A program made the position numbers and the translations under genes. Positions 49,001-57,594 of a stretch of DNA of 60,976 bases are shown here, piece after piece. This DNA comes from a virus: positions 1 through 60,976 of the IMG/VR virus record IMGVR_UViG_3300045999_003786. One strand, 5' to 3'. The notes under the pieces were generated by a model. The model saw only the letters and a program-made list of their open reading frames with translations. It searched no databases and was not told the DNA's origin. Positions within the stretch are counted from its first letter, which is position 1; each line of letters begins with the position of its first letter.

Positions 49001-52000
49001 TTGGGAGCGAGTTTGGTTTTGGTCAAGAAGTGTTCCGCAACGCTGCAGACAGGATTAATGCATCTGGCGGTGTAAGGTCTATTGTTCCTGAAATGGGTGA
49101 TCTTGGGCCAGACGACCTGCAGGCGGTTGCTTGGTTTATGGAAAAGGAAAGATGGACTGATGCCGGCTGGACCACAAAAGCAGGGGAAGGCGGATCTCTT
49201 GACTACGAAATGTCCTTGGCAGGAAGCCCTGAGCAAGTGCAGATCAATAGCCTGCGACGAGAGCTCAATACTGGATTCAAAGCGCCAAAGAAAAGAAAAC
49301 GAGAAACAGAAGCGGAGCACGCCGAACGGGTAGCGCAGGCAAGGCGTGTTTATGACAATAGGCAGGAGTTTGCAGGCATCGAGCTTAGGGCTCTTCAGGC
49401 CCCGCTTCAACGCTACACAATAGGCGTCTCTGGCGAGATACGAAACCGCAAGGGAGTGCCAGACAAGCTGATGAGCAACTACGAACAGGCAGAATTTGCC
49501 GCTGAGTACGATGACGTGGTTCGTAATGATCCAGCTGTGCTTGGATACAACCTTGCCAATACCTACGGCTCTTTCATGGGCGCCACTGAACGGTCGTTGA
49601 ATGGGGAGTTTGTAGTTCGAGAAAACTTTGACCCAAGCGCCTTGATCAGAAGAATGGTTGAGCAGGGTAAATTTTACGATCAGGATGCTGTGTTCATATC
49701 CAAGTCGGTTCCGGCAGGAGCGCCAAACGCAAGGCCGGGGGTTGAGATATTTTATAAAAAAGAGGTGACCCCAGAGGCTCTTGCTAAAGTTACCGAGAGC
49801 TTGAGAGCGCATGGGATAGACGGGTTTACTTACATAACCGACATGCGGTTTGATGACAAAGTGAACCGTCAGGCTCGATCAGGCGCACGCGAGACAGCGT
49901 CCCTGACCGGATTGCGTTTTCAGTACATACCTGAGTTTGATGAAAATTTTGATCCTGCTCGCGCTGCTGAGATTTATAAGGAAAAAGAAGATTTGTTTGC
50001 AAGAGTGCTTGCAGATACAATGGCGGATGAAAATGTATCTGATGTAAGATATAACTTTTACGATACGCAAGTCTTTTTTAGGGATGGATACGATGAGTAC
50101 CTTACGAGAAATACTCCAGCGGGTGGAAGCCAATCAGGGGGAGAAATCTCCACTGGCGCAGGCCCTGCGCAATCAAATAATGGCGGAAGAGCGGGGACAG
50201 AGCTTCGGCAACCTGTACCTGACGGGCTCGGTCAAGCGCCCGGTAGCGGCATCCCCCAGCTCAAAAAAGGCGGAGCAGTAACCTCCTCCCGCCGCATGTT
50301 GGATGCCCTCATCGGAAAAAAGCCTGAAGGCCAGCGCGTTGATGCGTCTGGCCTGCAGCGCTTTGCCAAAGGTGGAGAAGCAGCCTCTGCGCCCACCTCC
50401 CAAGAACTCCTTGCGCAAATTGATCGCAGCACGGCCAACTCCCCTGCTCCTGCCTACGGCACGGCCAGCAGCGCCCCCGACCGCGAAGTGACTGAAAGCC
50501 GCAACATGCTGATGCGCATCAGTGATGCGTTTGGCAAGAACGTGACGGCTCCGGTGGTTGGGTCAGCGCTGGACATGACGGCTGGCGTCGGCGATCTACT
50601 GCAGATGGGCGCGAAGGCCGGCGCAAAAAGGTTGGGCATTGAGACCAAGCCGTTCACTCCTGTGTCTTCTGCTATTCAAGAATCCCTTGGCGTTGCCGGC
50701 TATGACCCGTACTCGCCCGCAGCGCTTGCAGCCAGTGTTCTGCTACCAGCCGCAGGGCCGTTGCGCGCCGCTGGTGCCGCAACACGCCCCATGATGAGCA
50801 TGGCGGCCCCCGGCAGCGCGAAGGAGACGCTCTCGCGGCTTGCGCCTATTCTGGACAGGGAAGCATCGGTGGCTGCCAGCGCTGAACTGGCGGCGATGGG
50901 CGCGCGCGAACTGGCTCCTGACAATGTCACCGCAGAAATAGCAGCAGCAATTGCCGGTGGCGGTGCGTACAACACCTTGGACAACATCTTAGGTAGCGCC
51001 TCAAGGGGGCCGACTACCAGCGGCATTATCAAAGAGCGTGGTGGTAACTGGCTTGCTGGATCGATTGAGGATGATTTAGCAATGTTGCGCAATGCTAATC
51101 AAGGACTGCTTTCAGATACGCCAGCAGCTAAACTCGCTGAGATGGAAGCAAGGTATACACCAGAGGCAATGGCATCTCTTAGTCCAGACTTAAGATCGCA
51201 CGTTCAAAGCAGTCTTGATAGTCTTCGATCCAGAGCATATATCGACAACTGGATTGACTCGAAACTGGGCAAGTACATTCGTAATGAAATGGCTACTGAG
51301 TCAGATCCTATACGACTGCAGGCCGATGCGTTTGAAGGTCTTCAAGCAGATCGCCTAGCACAAAAAAACGCGCAAATTGCCAGAGCAATGGAGAACATGG
51401 AGCGAGCGCGGCTTGATCGGGGCGTTACGCTTAATGAAATGACTGCGTCTCAGGCGCAGATCAGGGAGCTTGAGCGTGAGAGAGCCTTGATTGCAGCGCA
51501 GACTGGGTTGCATGCTGATATTGCATTACTCGGAGACGATGGTCTTGCGGCTCACTGGGCGAGACGGGAATCTGGATACCCTATGTTTGGATCAGGACTG
51601 TCTACTATGGGTAAGGCGTGGGAAGACGCAGCGGACTTGTCTATCAGGAGAGATAAGGCAGGAGATTTATTAACTGAAGGTGAGAGCGAATGGGTGACTC
51701 CTGCAGCTCTTGCAAGGATGCAAACTGATTTTATTAATAAAAACCCGTGGCTGTCTAAAATACCTCCAGAGTCAAATGTCTACAGTCCTCGACAAAGCGG
51801 CTATCCATTTGGCGGCCTCGGGCTTGACCACTTAATCGACGAACTGGGAAATGCCACAGCGCCAAACTCTGACTTGCCAGCGTCCCTGCGCATTGACCCT
51901 ACTAATTTAAATAGGATGTCTGTTGCGGACGTTTCCAAGAAGGTTGACGAGATAAACGCATGGAGAAAAGTTAACCGTGCAGAGGCGGATGCGGTAAAAG

Positions 52001-52836
52001 CCAACAACGCCGCCACGGTTCCTTACAGGCAATACGATACTGTCCCGTACCAGAACAAGCCAAACGTCAAAGAGTTTAAGTGGGTTCAGCTTGCGAGAAG
52101 CCAAGAAACGCCAGAGGCCAACGCTGCGCTAAATGACGCGCTGGAGTATGAGGGCAGTGCAATGGGGCACTCGGTTGGCGGGTACAGAACTCGGGAGCGC
52201 GGCGGCTCTGATACTTACGGACTCGGCGGGTGGGATGCCATAACCAATGATCGTGCGCGCATCTATTCTCTGAGAGATGAAAGCGGAAAACCTTTTGCAA
52301 CAATTGAAATGGAGAACGAACCTCCGTGGATTTCAGGTGAAATACTTAATGAGATTGAGCCGGGAATCTGGAACCAGATTGTTGCCGACCGTGGTCAGTA
52401 TGACGCTAGCGCATGGCTTCAGCGAAACAGACCTGACATTTTGGAAAAGTTTAACGCTCGGCCATATCTTGGCATTAATCAGATTAAAGGTCCCGGCAAC
52501 GGCATGCCGGATGCAGATGCTTTGCCGTTTATCCAAGACTTTATTATGTCTGGGAAATGGTCTTATGTTAATGATCTGCAGAACACAGGGCTTGCAACAC
52601 GAGACCGACGGACCGGCCGCACCCCAAGATCACTTCAAAGTTTAAGCACCAAAGAAATTGACCAAATTTGGGATAGAATTGATGGTGATTACACGACTGA
52701 AAGCGAGATGCTGAGTAAGGCTAGAGAGCTATTTCCAGATAAAATTCCTTCAGATAAAAAAGGTTTTACTAAAGGCGGCCTAGCATCCAAAAGCAACGTA
52801 GAGCGCGTGCGCAACGATAATCGAAAGTATCTTTAG
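46033..52836 (+). CDS. Giant polyvalent protein with PcfJ-like C-terminus, 2267 aa
   Basis: A very long protein between terL and the portal. It starts with REMLARLPVRMADGGDAAG and TVNDYYANLRAEGEKYLANP, seen in marine phage internal proteins. Gly-rich KGG linkers (QGGAVKKPEGFAEGGIATSG at ~435-455; LKKGGAVTSSRRML at ~1413; FAKGGEAA at ~1445) divide it into modules. Residues ~720-1375 form a large domain with GNLIGLTNEATIDVWAARML, an uncharacterised polyvalent-type domain. Residues ~2035-2170 have AMGHSVGGY, RARIYSLRDE and QIKGPGNGMPDADALPF, matching PcfJ-like domains. It may be ejected with DNA to act early in the host. The DNA of the ~48.2-50.1 and ~51.0-52.8 kb modules looks more AT-rich than the flanks. 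Confidence 0.68.
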   Translation: MPNLTSREMLARLPVRMADGGDAAGVSAAYREAMAKGGQQTVNDYYANLRAEGEKYLANPNAPTGPEAYNVLLQSGISTSDLINAGVNRAVLDKIFTVQQPAGQLTATGQVIPAQAPAMQFTTPAGLTSAYERSPDLMNEMARLGQLGQDGRAALDAQGRDYLANLQKDGISDQERAQAREYGTERGYTFDDLRKAGVDPSFLFNIVTPPPKAYVPPVTASSAFPQTQTTYTAPTVYQPLATQPDIYTAGQPALDTAFRNSAPRTAIADMPGYFNYTPAAKLRPATGAGYTFTPPSVTSRPRSLLSPSDIKAYGGMTSKSQQFAQNRAAIDRNLRALLSATPALQNASTYNMLRNRVMSGEFGDAQRAFDPATTEGQRLQALVSGLGTVTGGPAPGTTGITGGTTGTIADSTTAGGYAASIEPLTYGGYREFNQGGAVKKPEGFAEGGIATSGRIPLDPSDPRYITEDPRVSPDVQVPLDELLRRQMAASPRPTAPSPRMARAAQQAAQPQTESASMLSNLLAGAAQIPGTVYDYGKGIAQSERPLAAFGEDVSTLAGGMYEGLKQDPIGFGLDMTPIIGEIRSGMDAKKYSDMANEAQAAGDTALADTYRQVATMAAAGAVPFGGIGARGARRAAISDMDDVPPDDVPPDSARGMMDALTPETGIDGPRTLGEDVDALTALDQPPAGSAAAMLDDLEDAADVSVARLARNETQAIDAAVKSRGRRRTLKTEARRIKNNYLQEDGWAPLEVAGVKENKPRFKKIAYGFENAPEGVDPLTWSSRLSDNIVSEVDGVVERARAGDEAAIGILRQANWYRSMRNQLRSEFGGIGDVFADVLGTTSAQTNVEQNFRNAVQILRRYSRGEFDAELQAYENRIKQGLPVDGKTLTALHNNGEFPLITSSSGKLFNTNSPSSMGALLNMFRSVKTGSAPKTPNFTGNLIGLTNEATIDVWAARMLRRLSGQSRIPPVAEQGVKGDHLAGSTLENPLVGSEFGFGQEVFRNAADRINASGGVRSIVPEMGDLGPDDLQAVAWFMEKERWTDAGWTTKAGEGGSLDYEMSLAGSPEQVQINSLRRELNTGFKAPKKRKRETEAEHAERVAQARRVYDNRQEFAGIELRALQAPLQRYTIGVSGEIRNRKGVPDKLMSNYEQAEFAAEYDDVVRNDPAVLGYNLANTYGSFMGATERSLNGEFVVRENFDPSALIRRMVEQGKFYDQDAVFISKSVPAGAPNARPGVEIFYKKEVTPEALAKVTESLRAHGIDGFTYITDMRFDDKVNRQARSGARETASLTGLRFQYIPEFDENFDPARAAEIYKEKEDLFARVLADTMADENVSDVRYNFYDTQVFFRDGYDEYLTRNTPAGGSQSGGEISTGAGPAQSNNGGRAGTELRQPVPDGLGQAPGSGIPQLKKGGAVTSSRRMLDALIGKKPEGQRVDASGLQRFAKGGEAASAPTSQELLAQIDRSTANSPAPAYGTASSAPDREVTESRNMLMRISDAFGKNVTAPVVGSALDMTAGVGDLLQMGAKAGAKRLGIETKPFTPVSSAIQESLGVAGYDPYSPAALAASVLLPAAGPLRAAGAATRPMMSMAAPGSAKETLSRLAPILDREASVAASAELAAMGARELAPDNVTAEIAAAIAGGGAYNTLDNILGSASRGPTTSGIIKERGGNWLAGSIEDDLAMLRNANQGLLSDTPAAKLAEMEARYTPEAMASLSPDLRSHVQSSLDSLRSRAYIDNWIDSKLGKYIRNEMATESDPIRLQADAFEGLQADRLAQKNAQIARAMENMERARLDRGVTLNEMTASQAQIRELERERALIAAQTGLHADIALLGDDGLAAHWARRESGYPMFGSGLSTMGKAWEDAADLSIRRDKAGDLLTEGESEWVTPAALARMQTDFINKNPWLSKIPPESNVYSPRQSGYPFGGLGLDHLIDELGNATAPNSDLPASLRIDPTNLNRMSVADVSKKVDEINAWRKVNRAEADAVKANNAATVPYRQYDTVPYQNKPNVKEFKWVQLARSQETPEANAALNDALEYEGSAMGHSVGGYRTRERGGSDTYGLGGWDAITNDRARIYSLRDESGKPFATIEMENEPPWISGEILNEIEPGIWNQIVADRGQYDASAWLQRNRPDILEKFNARPYLGINQIKGPGNGMPDADALPFIQDFIMSGKWSYVNDLQNTGLATRDRRTGRTPRSLQSLSTKEIDQIWDRIDGDYTTESEMLSKARELFPDKIPSDKKGFTKGGLASKSNVERVRNDNRKYL
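50093..50281 (+). other. Protein-like nested frame inside polyvalent gene, 62 aa
   Basis: In the +1 frame relative to the host ORF, an ATG preceded by GGATGG opens 62 codons: MSTLREILQRVEANQGEKSP, LAQALRNQIMAEERGQSFGN and a Lys/Ser tail. The helix pattern is more protein-like than the Gly/Ser/Pro-rich main-frame reading of the same bases. It may be an overlapping gene or the trace of two compensating frameshifts. Confidence 0.4.
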
Positions 52837-52845
52837 GACACCGAC

Positions 52846-55221
52846 ATGCCCATAGACAAGGTAGTAAATCTGGCCCCGAACTCCGACCTCATTGAATTTG
52901 ATGAAGACGACAATCAGGACATTGAGATCATCATTGAGGATGACGGCAGTGCCTTGATTGAGATTGGCATGGGCGATGAGGGGCAGGATTTTTACGACAA
53001 CCTTGCGGACAGCATCGATCCGCAGGATCTTGGGCACATCTCCATCGACCTACAGGCTCTGTTCGACGCGGACAAGAGCTCTCGCGGCCAGTGGGAGGAG
53101 ATGTACGCCAAAGGACTAGACCTGCTGGGTCTGAAGATGGAGGATCGCACGCAGCCGTTCCGTGGCGCGTCGGGCGTTGTGCATCCAATGCTGACCGAGG
53201 CCATCATCCAGTTCCAAGCGCAGTCGTTCAAGGAGCTGATGCCAGCCGGTGGACCCGTGCGCACCCAGACGCTGGGCAAGGAAACGCTGGATAAGGTCCA
53301 GCAGGCTGCCCGTGTACAGGATTTCATGAACTACCAGATCACCGCCGTGATGAAAGAGTACACGCCGGAGTTCGACCAGCTGCTTTTCTACACCGGATAT
53401 GGCGGATCTACCTTCAAAAAGGTGTACTACGACTCGCAACTTGGCAGGATGGTCAGTCGTCTGGTGCTTGCCGACGACCTTTACATCCCCTACCACGGCT
53501 CGAGCGTGATTTCTGAGTGCCGGCGCATCACGCACCGCATTGCGATGGACTCAAACGAGTTCAAAAAGCGTGTTTACGCGGGTGAATACATCGATATCGA
53601 GGTCTCTCCTGACGGTTCTGGCATCACACAAGACCAGATTGGCGCAACTATCGACCGAATTACCGGCATGCAGTCTGCTGGCGAGCCAGAAGAGATCGCT
53701 TTGCTGGAGTTTCACGTTGATTTGGACATCCCCGGCTACGAAGACGTGGACGAGGACGGCGAACCGACCGGGATCAAGCTTCCATACGTGGTCACAACCG
53801 ACGAAACAAGCGGTCGAGTGATCAGTGTGCGTCGCAACTGGGCAGAGGAAGACCCTCTGCACCTGCGAATTGAGTATTTTGTGCATTACATGCTCGTCAG
53901 CGGCCTTGGTGCCTACGGTTTGGGCTTTGTGCACCTGATTGGTGGCCTTTCCAAGACCGCAACCTCTGCACTTCGTCAATTGTTGGACTCTGGCACGCTT
54001 TCCAACCTGCCTGCGGGCTTTAAGGCGAAGGGCGCGCGGATTGCAGACGACGATAAGCCGATTCAGCCGGGTGAATGGCGTGATATTGACGCGGGCGGGG
54101 CGGAATTGGCCTCATCCCTGCTGCCTTTGCCCTATAAAGAGCCCAGCCAGACCCTGTTTGCGCTGCTCAGCTTCACCGTAGACGCCGGCAGGCGCCTTGC
54201 CAGCATTGCAGACATGCAGGTGGGCGACGCCAACCAGCAGGCGGCAGTGGGTACGACTCTTGCGCTGCTTGAACGTGGCTCAATGGTGATGAGTGCTATC
54301 CATAAGCGCCTGTACTACGCACAGACGCAAGAGTTTGAGATGTTGTTTCGGGGTTTTGGGCAGTACTTGCCGCCGGAGTACCCCTACGATGTCCCCGGCG
54401 CATCTCGTTTTATCAAGCAGTCGGATTTCGACAACAAGGTTGCTGTATTGCCCGTTGCCGACCCCAATATCTTCTCCGCTGCGCAGCGCATTACCTTAGC
54501 TCAGACCCAGCTGCAGTTGGCGCAGAGCGCTCCGAACATGCACAACATGTACGAGGCGTACTACCGCGTTTACCAAGCAATGAACGTGCGCGACATCGAC
54601 GGTATCCTGAAGACCCAGACCAACCAGATGCCAAAGGATTCAGCCAGTGAGAACATTGATGCAATCGACGGCAAGCAGCTCAAGGCGTTTGCCGGCCAGC
54701 AGCACGATTCGCACATCGCCTCTCACCTGATCATGGGGCTTTCCCCATTGGTGCAGGGCAACCCCTTAGCGGCAGTAGAGCTGCAGAAGCACGTCATGGA
54801 GCACGTCAAGCTCAAGGCGGAAGAGGATGCAGAGGCCCAGTTGTTCCGCGAATACGGCAGCGACCCCGACCGCATGGTCTCCGACATGCAGCGCGAAGCA
54901 ATGGTTTCTTTGAACATTGCCCAGTATCTCATGGACGTAAGGACGACGCAGAGTCAGTTGGCAGGCGAAGGCGTAGGCCCTGACCCAGTGATTGCGCTCA
55001 AGGAGCAGGAGCTTCAACAGCGTGCGGCGAAGGATCAGGCCGAGATACAGCTCAAGCAGGCAGGCTTGCAGAACGAGCAGATGCGTATACAGGAGAGCTC
55101 TCAGGCCAACGATGAGCGCATTGCCTCTCAAGAGAAGATTGCGCTGGGCCGCTTTGACGTTGCCAGAGAGCGCATTAATACGCCCAAACCAACGCCAACA
55201 TCACCAACAGGAGGCCGATAA
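52846..55221 (+). CDS. Portal protein (P22-like family)
   Basis: The 791-residue protein begins with a highly acidic segment (DEDDNQDIEIIIEDDGSALI). It continues with a portal-like helical body including LLGLKMEDRTQPFRGASGVV, FKELMPAGGPVRTQTLGKET and VMKEYTPEFDQLLFYTGYGG, and ends in a long Gln-rich C-terminal coiled coil (KEQELQQRAAKDQAEIQLKQ). Portal proteins form the dodecameric DNA gate. Size and style fit the P22-like portals of marine podoviruses. It follows the polyvalent gene and overlaps the next ATG by one base (TAATG). Confidence 0.85.
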   Translation: MPIDKVVNLAPNSDLIEFDEDDNQDIEIIIEDDGSALIEIGMGDEGQDFYDNLADSIDPQDLGHISIDLQALFDADKSSRGQWEEMYAKGLDLLGLKMEDRTQPFRGASGVVHPMLTEAIIQFQAQSFKELMPAGGPVRTQTLGKETLDKVQQAARVQDFMNYQITAVMKEYTPEFDQLLFYTGYGGSTFKKVYYDSQLGRMVSRLVLADDLYIPYHGSSVISECRRITHRIAMDSNEFKKRVYAGEYIDIEVSPDGSGITQDQIGATIDRITGMQSAGEPEEIALLEFHVDLDIPGYEDVDEDGEPTGIKLPYVVTTDETSGRVISVRRNWAEEDPLHLRIEYFVHYMLVSGLGAYGLGFVHLIGGLSKTATSALRQLLDSGTLSNLPAGFKAKGARIADDDKPIQPGEWRDIDAGGAELASSLLPLPYKEPSQTLFALLSFTVDAGRRLASIADMQVGDANQQAAVGTTLALLERGSMVMSAIHKRLYYAQTQEFEMLFRGFGQYLPPEYPYDVPGASRFIKQSDFDNKVAVLPVADPNIFSAAQRITLAQTQLQLAQSAPNMHNMYEAYYRVYQAMNVRDIDGILKTQTNQMPKDSASENIDAIDGKQLKAFAGQQHDSHIASHLIMGLSPLVQGNPLAAVELQKHVMEHVKLKAEEDAEAQLFREYGSDPDRMVSDMQREAMVSLNIAQYLMDVRTTQSQLAGEGVGPDPVIALKEQELQQRAAKDQAEIQLKQAGLQNEQMRIQESSQANDERIASQEKIALGRFDVARERINTPKPTPTSPTGGR

Positions 55222-55466
55222 TGCCGCTAAAAAAGGGTAAAAGCCGCAAGGCTATCAGCGAAAACATAGGGGAGACGATGCGATCATACGAAAAGAAGGG
55301 TACGATCGGCACATCTAAACCCAAAAGCAAAGCCGCTGCGAATAAACAGGCAGTTGCAATAGCTTTGTCTGAGGCGGGTAAATCACGCAAGATGAAGGAA
55401 GGAGGGATGGTAAAACCCCGAATAGTGAAGAAAAGAGATGGCAACCAAGACGTAAAGATTTACTAA
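55221..55466 (+). CDS. Small basic protein (DUF6496-like), 81 aa
   Basis: The product reads PLKKGKSRKAISENIGETMR, then KSKAAANKQAVAIALSEAGK and a Lys-rich C-terminus, matching the short 'KQAVAIAL' DUF6496-type proteins of phages. It starts at a TAATG overlap with the portal. It is very basic and may bind nucleic acid. The DUF name is from memory; function unknown. Confidence 0.66.
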   Translation: MPLKKGKSRKAISENIGETMRSYEKKGTIGTSKPKSKAAANKQAVAIALSEAGKSRKMKEGGMVKPRIVKKRDGNQDVKIY

Positions 55467-55524
55467 AAACAGCTAAACGCCTTTCAGACGGTGGCGATTA
55501 CCTTCTGCTTACATGGAAATAACC

Positions 55525-55710
55525 ATGCTCACTTTTGCTGAAAAAGTTTTAAAAGATATCCGACGCATAGAGCAGGACACGCAACAGCTTGTGCTAAGCG
55601 GCGGCGTCAACGACATGGAGCGGTATCGTTATCTGATGGGGCGGTTAGAAGGTATTCGGCTTTCAGAAGGCATTGTGAAAGGCGAACTTGATAAACACTC
55701 AGAGGACTAA
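55525..55710 (+). CDS. Small helical virion-block protein, 61 aa
   Basis: The start at 55525 has GGA 6 bases upstream and gives MLTFAEKVLKDIRRIEQDTQ, the usual N-terminus of this small family; an ATG four codons earlier is possible. The protein is one or two long helices with YRYLMGRLEGIRL. Found after portal genes in many phages; function unknown, perhaps assembly. Confidence 0.62.
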   Translation: MLTFAEKVLKDIRRIEQDTQQLVLSGGVNDMERYRYLMGRLEGIRLSEGIVKGELDKHSED

Positions 55711-55713
55711 CCG

Positions 55714-56172
55714 ATGCAACCAAAGTTGACAACGCTTGAACAAAAATGGGCGGACGAAAAATCCAACTCCAAACCCTCGCTAAACGATGCCTACAACGAT
55801 GACGGCAAGGTCCCAGAAGAGGGGCTTTCGCAAAGCGTCTTGGACCTGATACCCCAGCCAACCGGGTGGCGCCTTGCGCTGCTGCCCTATCGCGGCGCTG
55901 GCACATCAAAGGGCGGCATTGTGCTGACCAAAGAAACCACTGAACGTACTCAACTGGCAACCAACGTGGGCTACGTGCTCAAGCTGGGGCCGCTCGCCTA
56001 CGCGGACGAAAGCAAGTTCCCCGACGGCGCGTGGTGCAAGGCTGGGGATTGGGTGGTGTTTGGACGTTACGCGGGCTCCCGCATCCAGATTGAGGGCGGG
56101 GAGATTCGCCTCCTGAACGATGATGAGATTTTGGGAATTGTGTCCGATCCTGCAAGTATATTGCACAAGTGA
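55714..56172 (+). CDS. GroES-like co-chaperonin
   Basis: The 152-residue protein has an N-terminal extension (~45 residues, EQKWADEKSNSKPSLNDAYN) followed by a GroES fold: PQPTGWRLALLPYRGAGTSK, the mobile-loop-like GGIVLTKETTERTQLATNVG, YVLKLGPLAYADESKF, CKAGDWVVFGRYAGSRI and a C-terminal LLNDDEILGIVSDP. Phage GroES homologues (e.g. T4 gp31) pair with host GroEL to fold coat protein. Its place just before scaffold and coat genes fits that role. Confidence 0.88.
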   Translation: MQPKLTTLEQKWADEKSNSKPSLNDAYNDDGKVPEEGLSQSVLDLIPQPTGWRLALLPYRGAGTSKGGIVLTKETTERTQLATNVGYVLKLGPLAYADESKFPDGAWCKAGDWVVFGRYAGSRIQIEGGEIRLLNDDEILGIVSDPASILHK

Positions 56173-56185
56173 TGAGGAGATTATG

Positions 56186-57079
56186 ATGATTGATTCAGAT
56201 GAAAAGTTGGAATTTGATATCGGGGAAGGTGAGCAGGAAGCGACGGTAACCATCTCCGAGGACACGCAGGGTAAGACCACTAGCGTTGTGGAAACCGGAC
56301 CGAACGCAGAGGAGCTGGACCAGTACTCTGACAAGGTCAAGAAGCGCATCGACAAGTTGACGGCCCGCCTGCGCGAGACTGAGCGCCGGGAGCAGTCGGC
56401 ACTGGAGTACGCCAAGAGCGTGCAGTCCCGCAACGAGGAGCTGCAGAGGCAGTACGAGCAGACTGCGGTTGCGCGGGTTGGTGAGGCCAAGGGGCGTGTT
56501 GAAACACAGATCACGGCTCTGAAGAACGTCATTCGCCATGCGCGTGAAGAGGGTGACATCGACACCGAGACCGAAGCGCAGCAGCGCCTGACGTCAACCA
56601 TCATGGAGCAGCATCAGCTGGCGAACCATGAGGCGCAGGTTAACCGCATACGCCAGCAGCAGGTGCAAGCGCCGGCCCAACAGCAGGCACCCGCCCCGCA
56701 GGCACCCAGAAGGAACGATCCGCGTGCAGAAGAATGGGCAGAAAAGAACACATGGTTTGGCTCGGACGTGGTAATGACCAACACGGCTCGTGGCATTCAT
56801 GTGGATCTTGTTAAAAATGAAGGATTTGACCCGCAGTCAGATGAGTACTATGATGAGATCGATCGCAGAATGCAGGACATCTTCCCAAAGAAGTTTTCTG
56901 ACTCTGCGCCCCAACAAACCAGAAGCAGCCGACCCGTGCAAACCGTTGCCTCTGCGACCCGATCATCGGGACTAAACAATTCAGCACGCCGTTCAATCCG
57001 GCTTAAACCTAGTGAAGTTGCGATGGCAAAGAAACTAGGGGTACCGCTTGAAAAATACGCCCAATACGTGAAAAGGTAA
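56186..57079 (+). CDS. Scaffolding protein
   Basis: The start at 56186 has GAGGAG 6 bases upstream; the ATG three bases earlier is too close. The 297-residue protein is acidic at its start. It has a long charged coiled coil (~50-150: KVKKRIDKLTARLRETERRE, RNEELQRQYEQT), a Gln/Pro/Ala-rich linker (QQQVQAPAQQQAPAPQAP) and a basic C-terminal helix ending VPLEKYAQYVKR that could bind coat. Gene order (scaffold, small gene, coat) matches head assembly modules. Confidence 0.8.
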   Translation: MIDSDEKLEFDIGEGEQEATVTISEDTQGKTTSVVETGPNAEELDQYSDKVKKRIDKLTARLRETERREQSALEYAKSVQSRNEELQRQYEQTAVARVGEAKGRVETQITALKNVIRHAREEGDIDTETEAQQRLTSTIMEQHQLANHEAQVNRIRQQQVQAPAQQQAPAPQAPRRNDPRAEEWAEKNTWFGSDVVMTNTARGIHVDLVKNEGFDPQSDEYYDEIDRRMQDIFPKKFSDSAPQQTRSSRPVQTVASATRSSGLNNSARRSIRLKPSEVAMAKKLGVPLEKYAQYVKR

Positions 57080-57084
57080 TGACT

Positions 57085-57570
57085 ATGGAAAACGACATTG
57101 TTGTACCAAAATTAAATCGCAGCGCCCGAGGATCTGAAACTCGAGAAATCGCCGCGCGTCGCAAGCCTTGGGCACCCCCTTCACGACTCGATGCTCCTCC
57201 TGCGCCAGACGGTTATAAACACCGATGGATCAGACGAGAGGCTGGTGGGGTTGACGACAGAATGAATATTTCATCAAAAATGAGAGAAGGCTACGAGTTA
57301 GTGCGCGCCGACGAATACCCTGAATTTTCGGGGCAGGGCTTGGATGACGGACGACACGCTGGCGTGATCTCGGTTGGTGACGTTGTTCTGGCACGGATCC
57401 CAGAGGAAACAGCAGACGAGCGACGGGCGTTTTATAAAAGCCGTACACACGATCAAATTAAGGCTGCAGACAACGACCTGCTGAAGAGCAACGCACACTC
57501 AAGTATGCGTATTTCTAAGCCGGAGCGGCAGTCAAAAGTAAGCGTCGGCGGGTCTCGATCCTCCGAATAA
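57085..57570 (+). CDS. Conserved head-block protein, 161 aa
   Basis: The start at 57085 has AAAAGG 8 bases upstream and is preferred over the ATG six bases earlier (in a TAATG overlap). The product contains AARRKPWAPPSRLDAPPAPD, then GYKHRWIRREAGGVDDRMNI, a pattern common in a marine phage family without assigned function. The middle has VISVGDVVLARIPEETADER and the end is basic/disordered. It lies between scaffold and the pre-coat gene, so a head role is likely. Confidence 0.62.
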   Translation: MENDIVVPKLNRSARGSETREIAARRKPWAPPSRLDAPPAPDGYKHRWIRREAGGVDDRMNISSKMREGYELVRADEYPEFSGQGLDDGRHAGVISVGDVVLARIPEETADERRAFYKSRTHDQIKAADNDLLKSNAHSSMRISKPERQSKVSVGGSRSSE

Positions 57571-57594
57571 CCTATATTTTAAGGAACTTTCACT

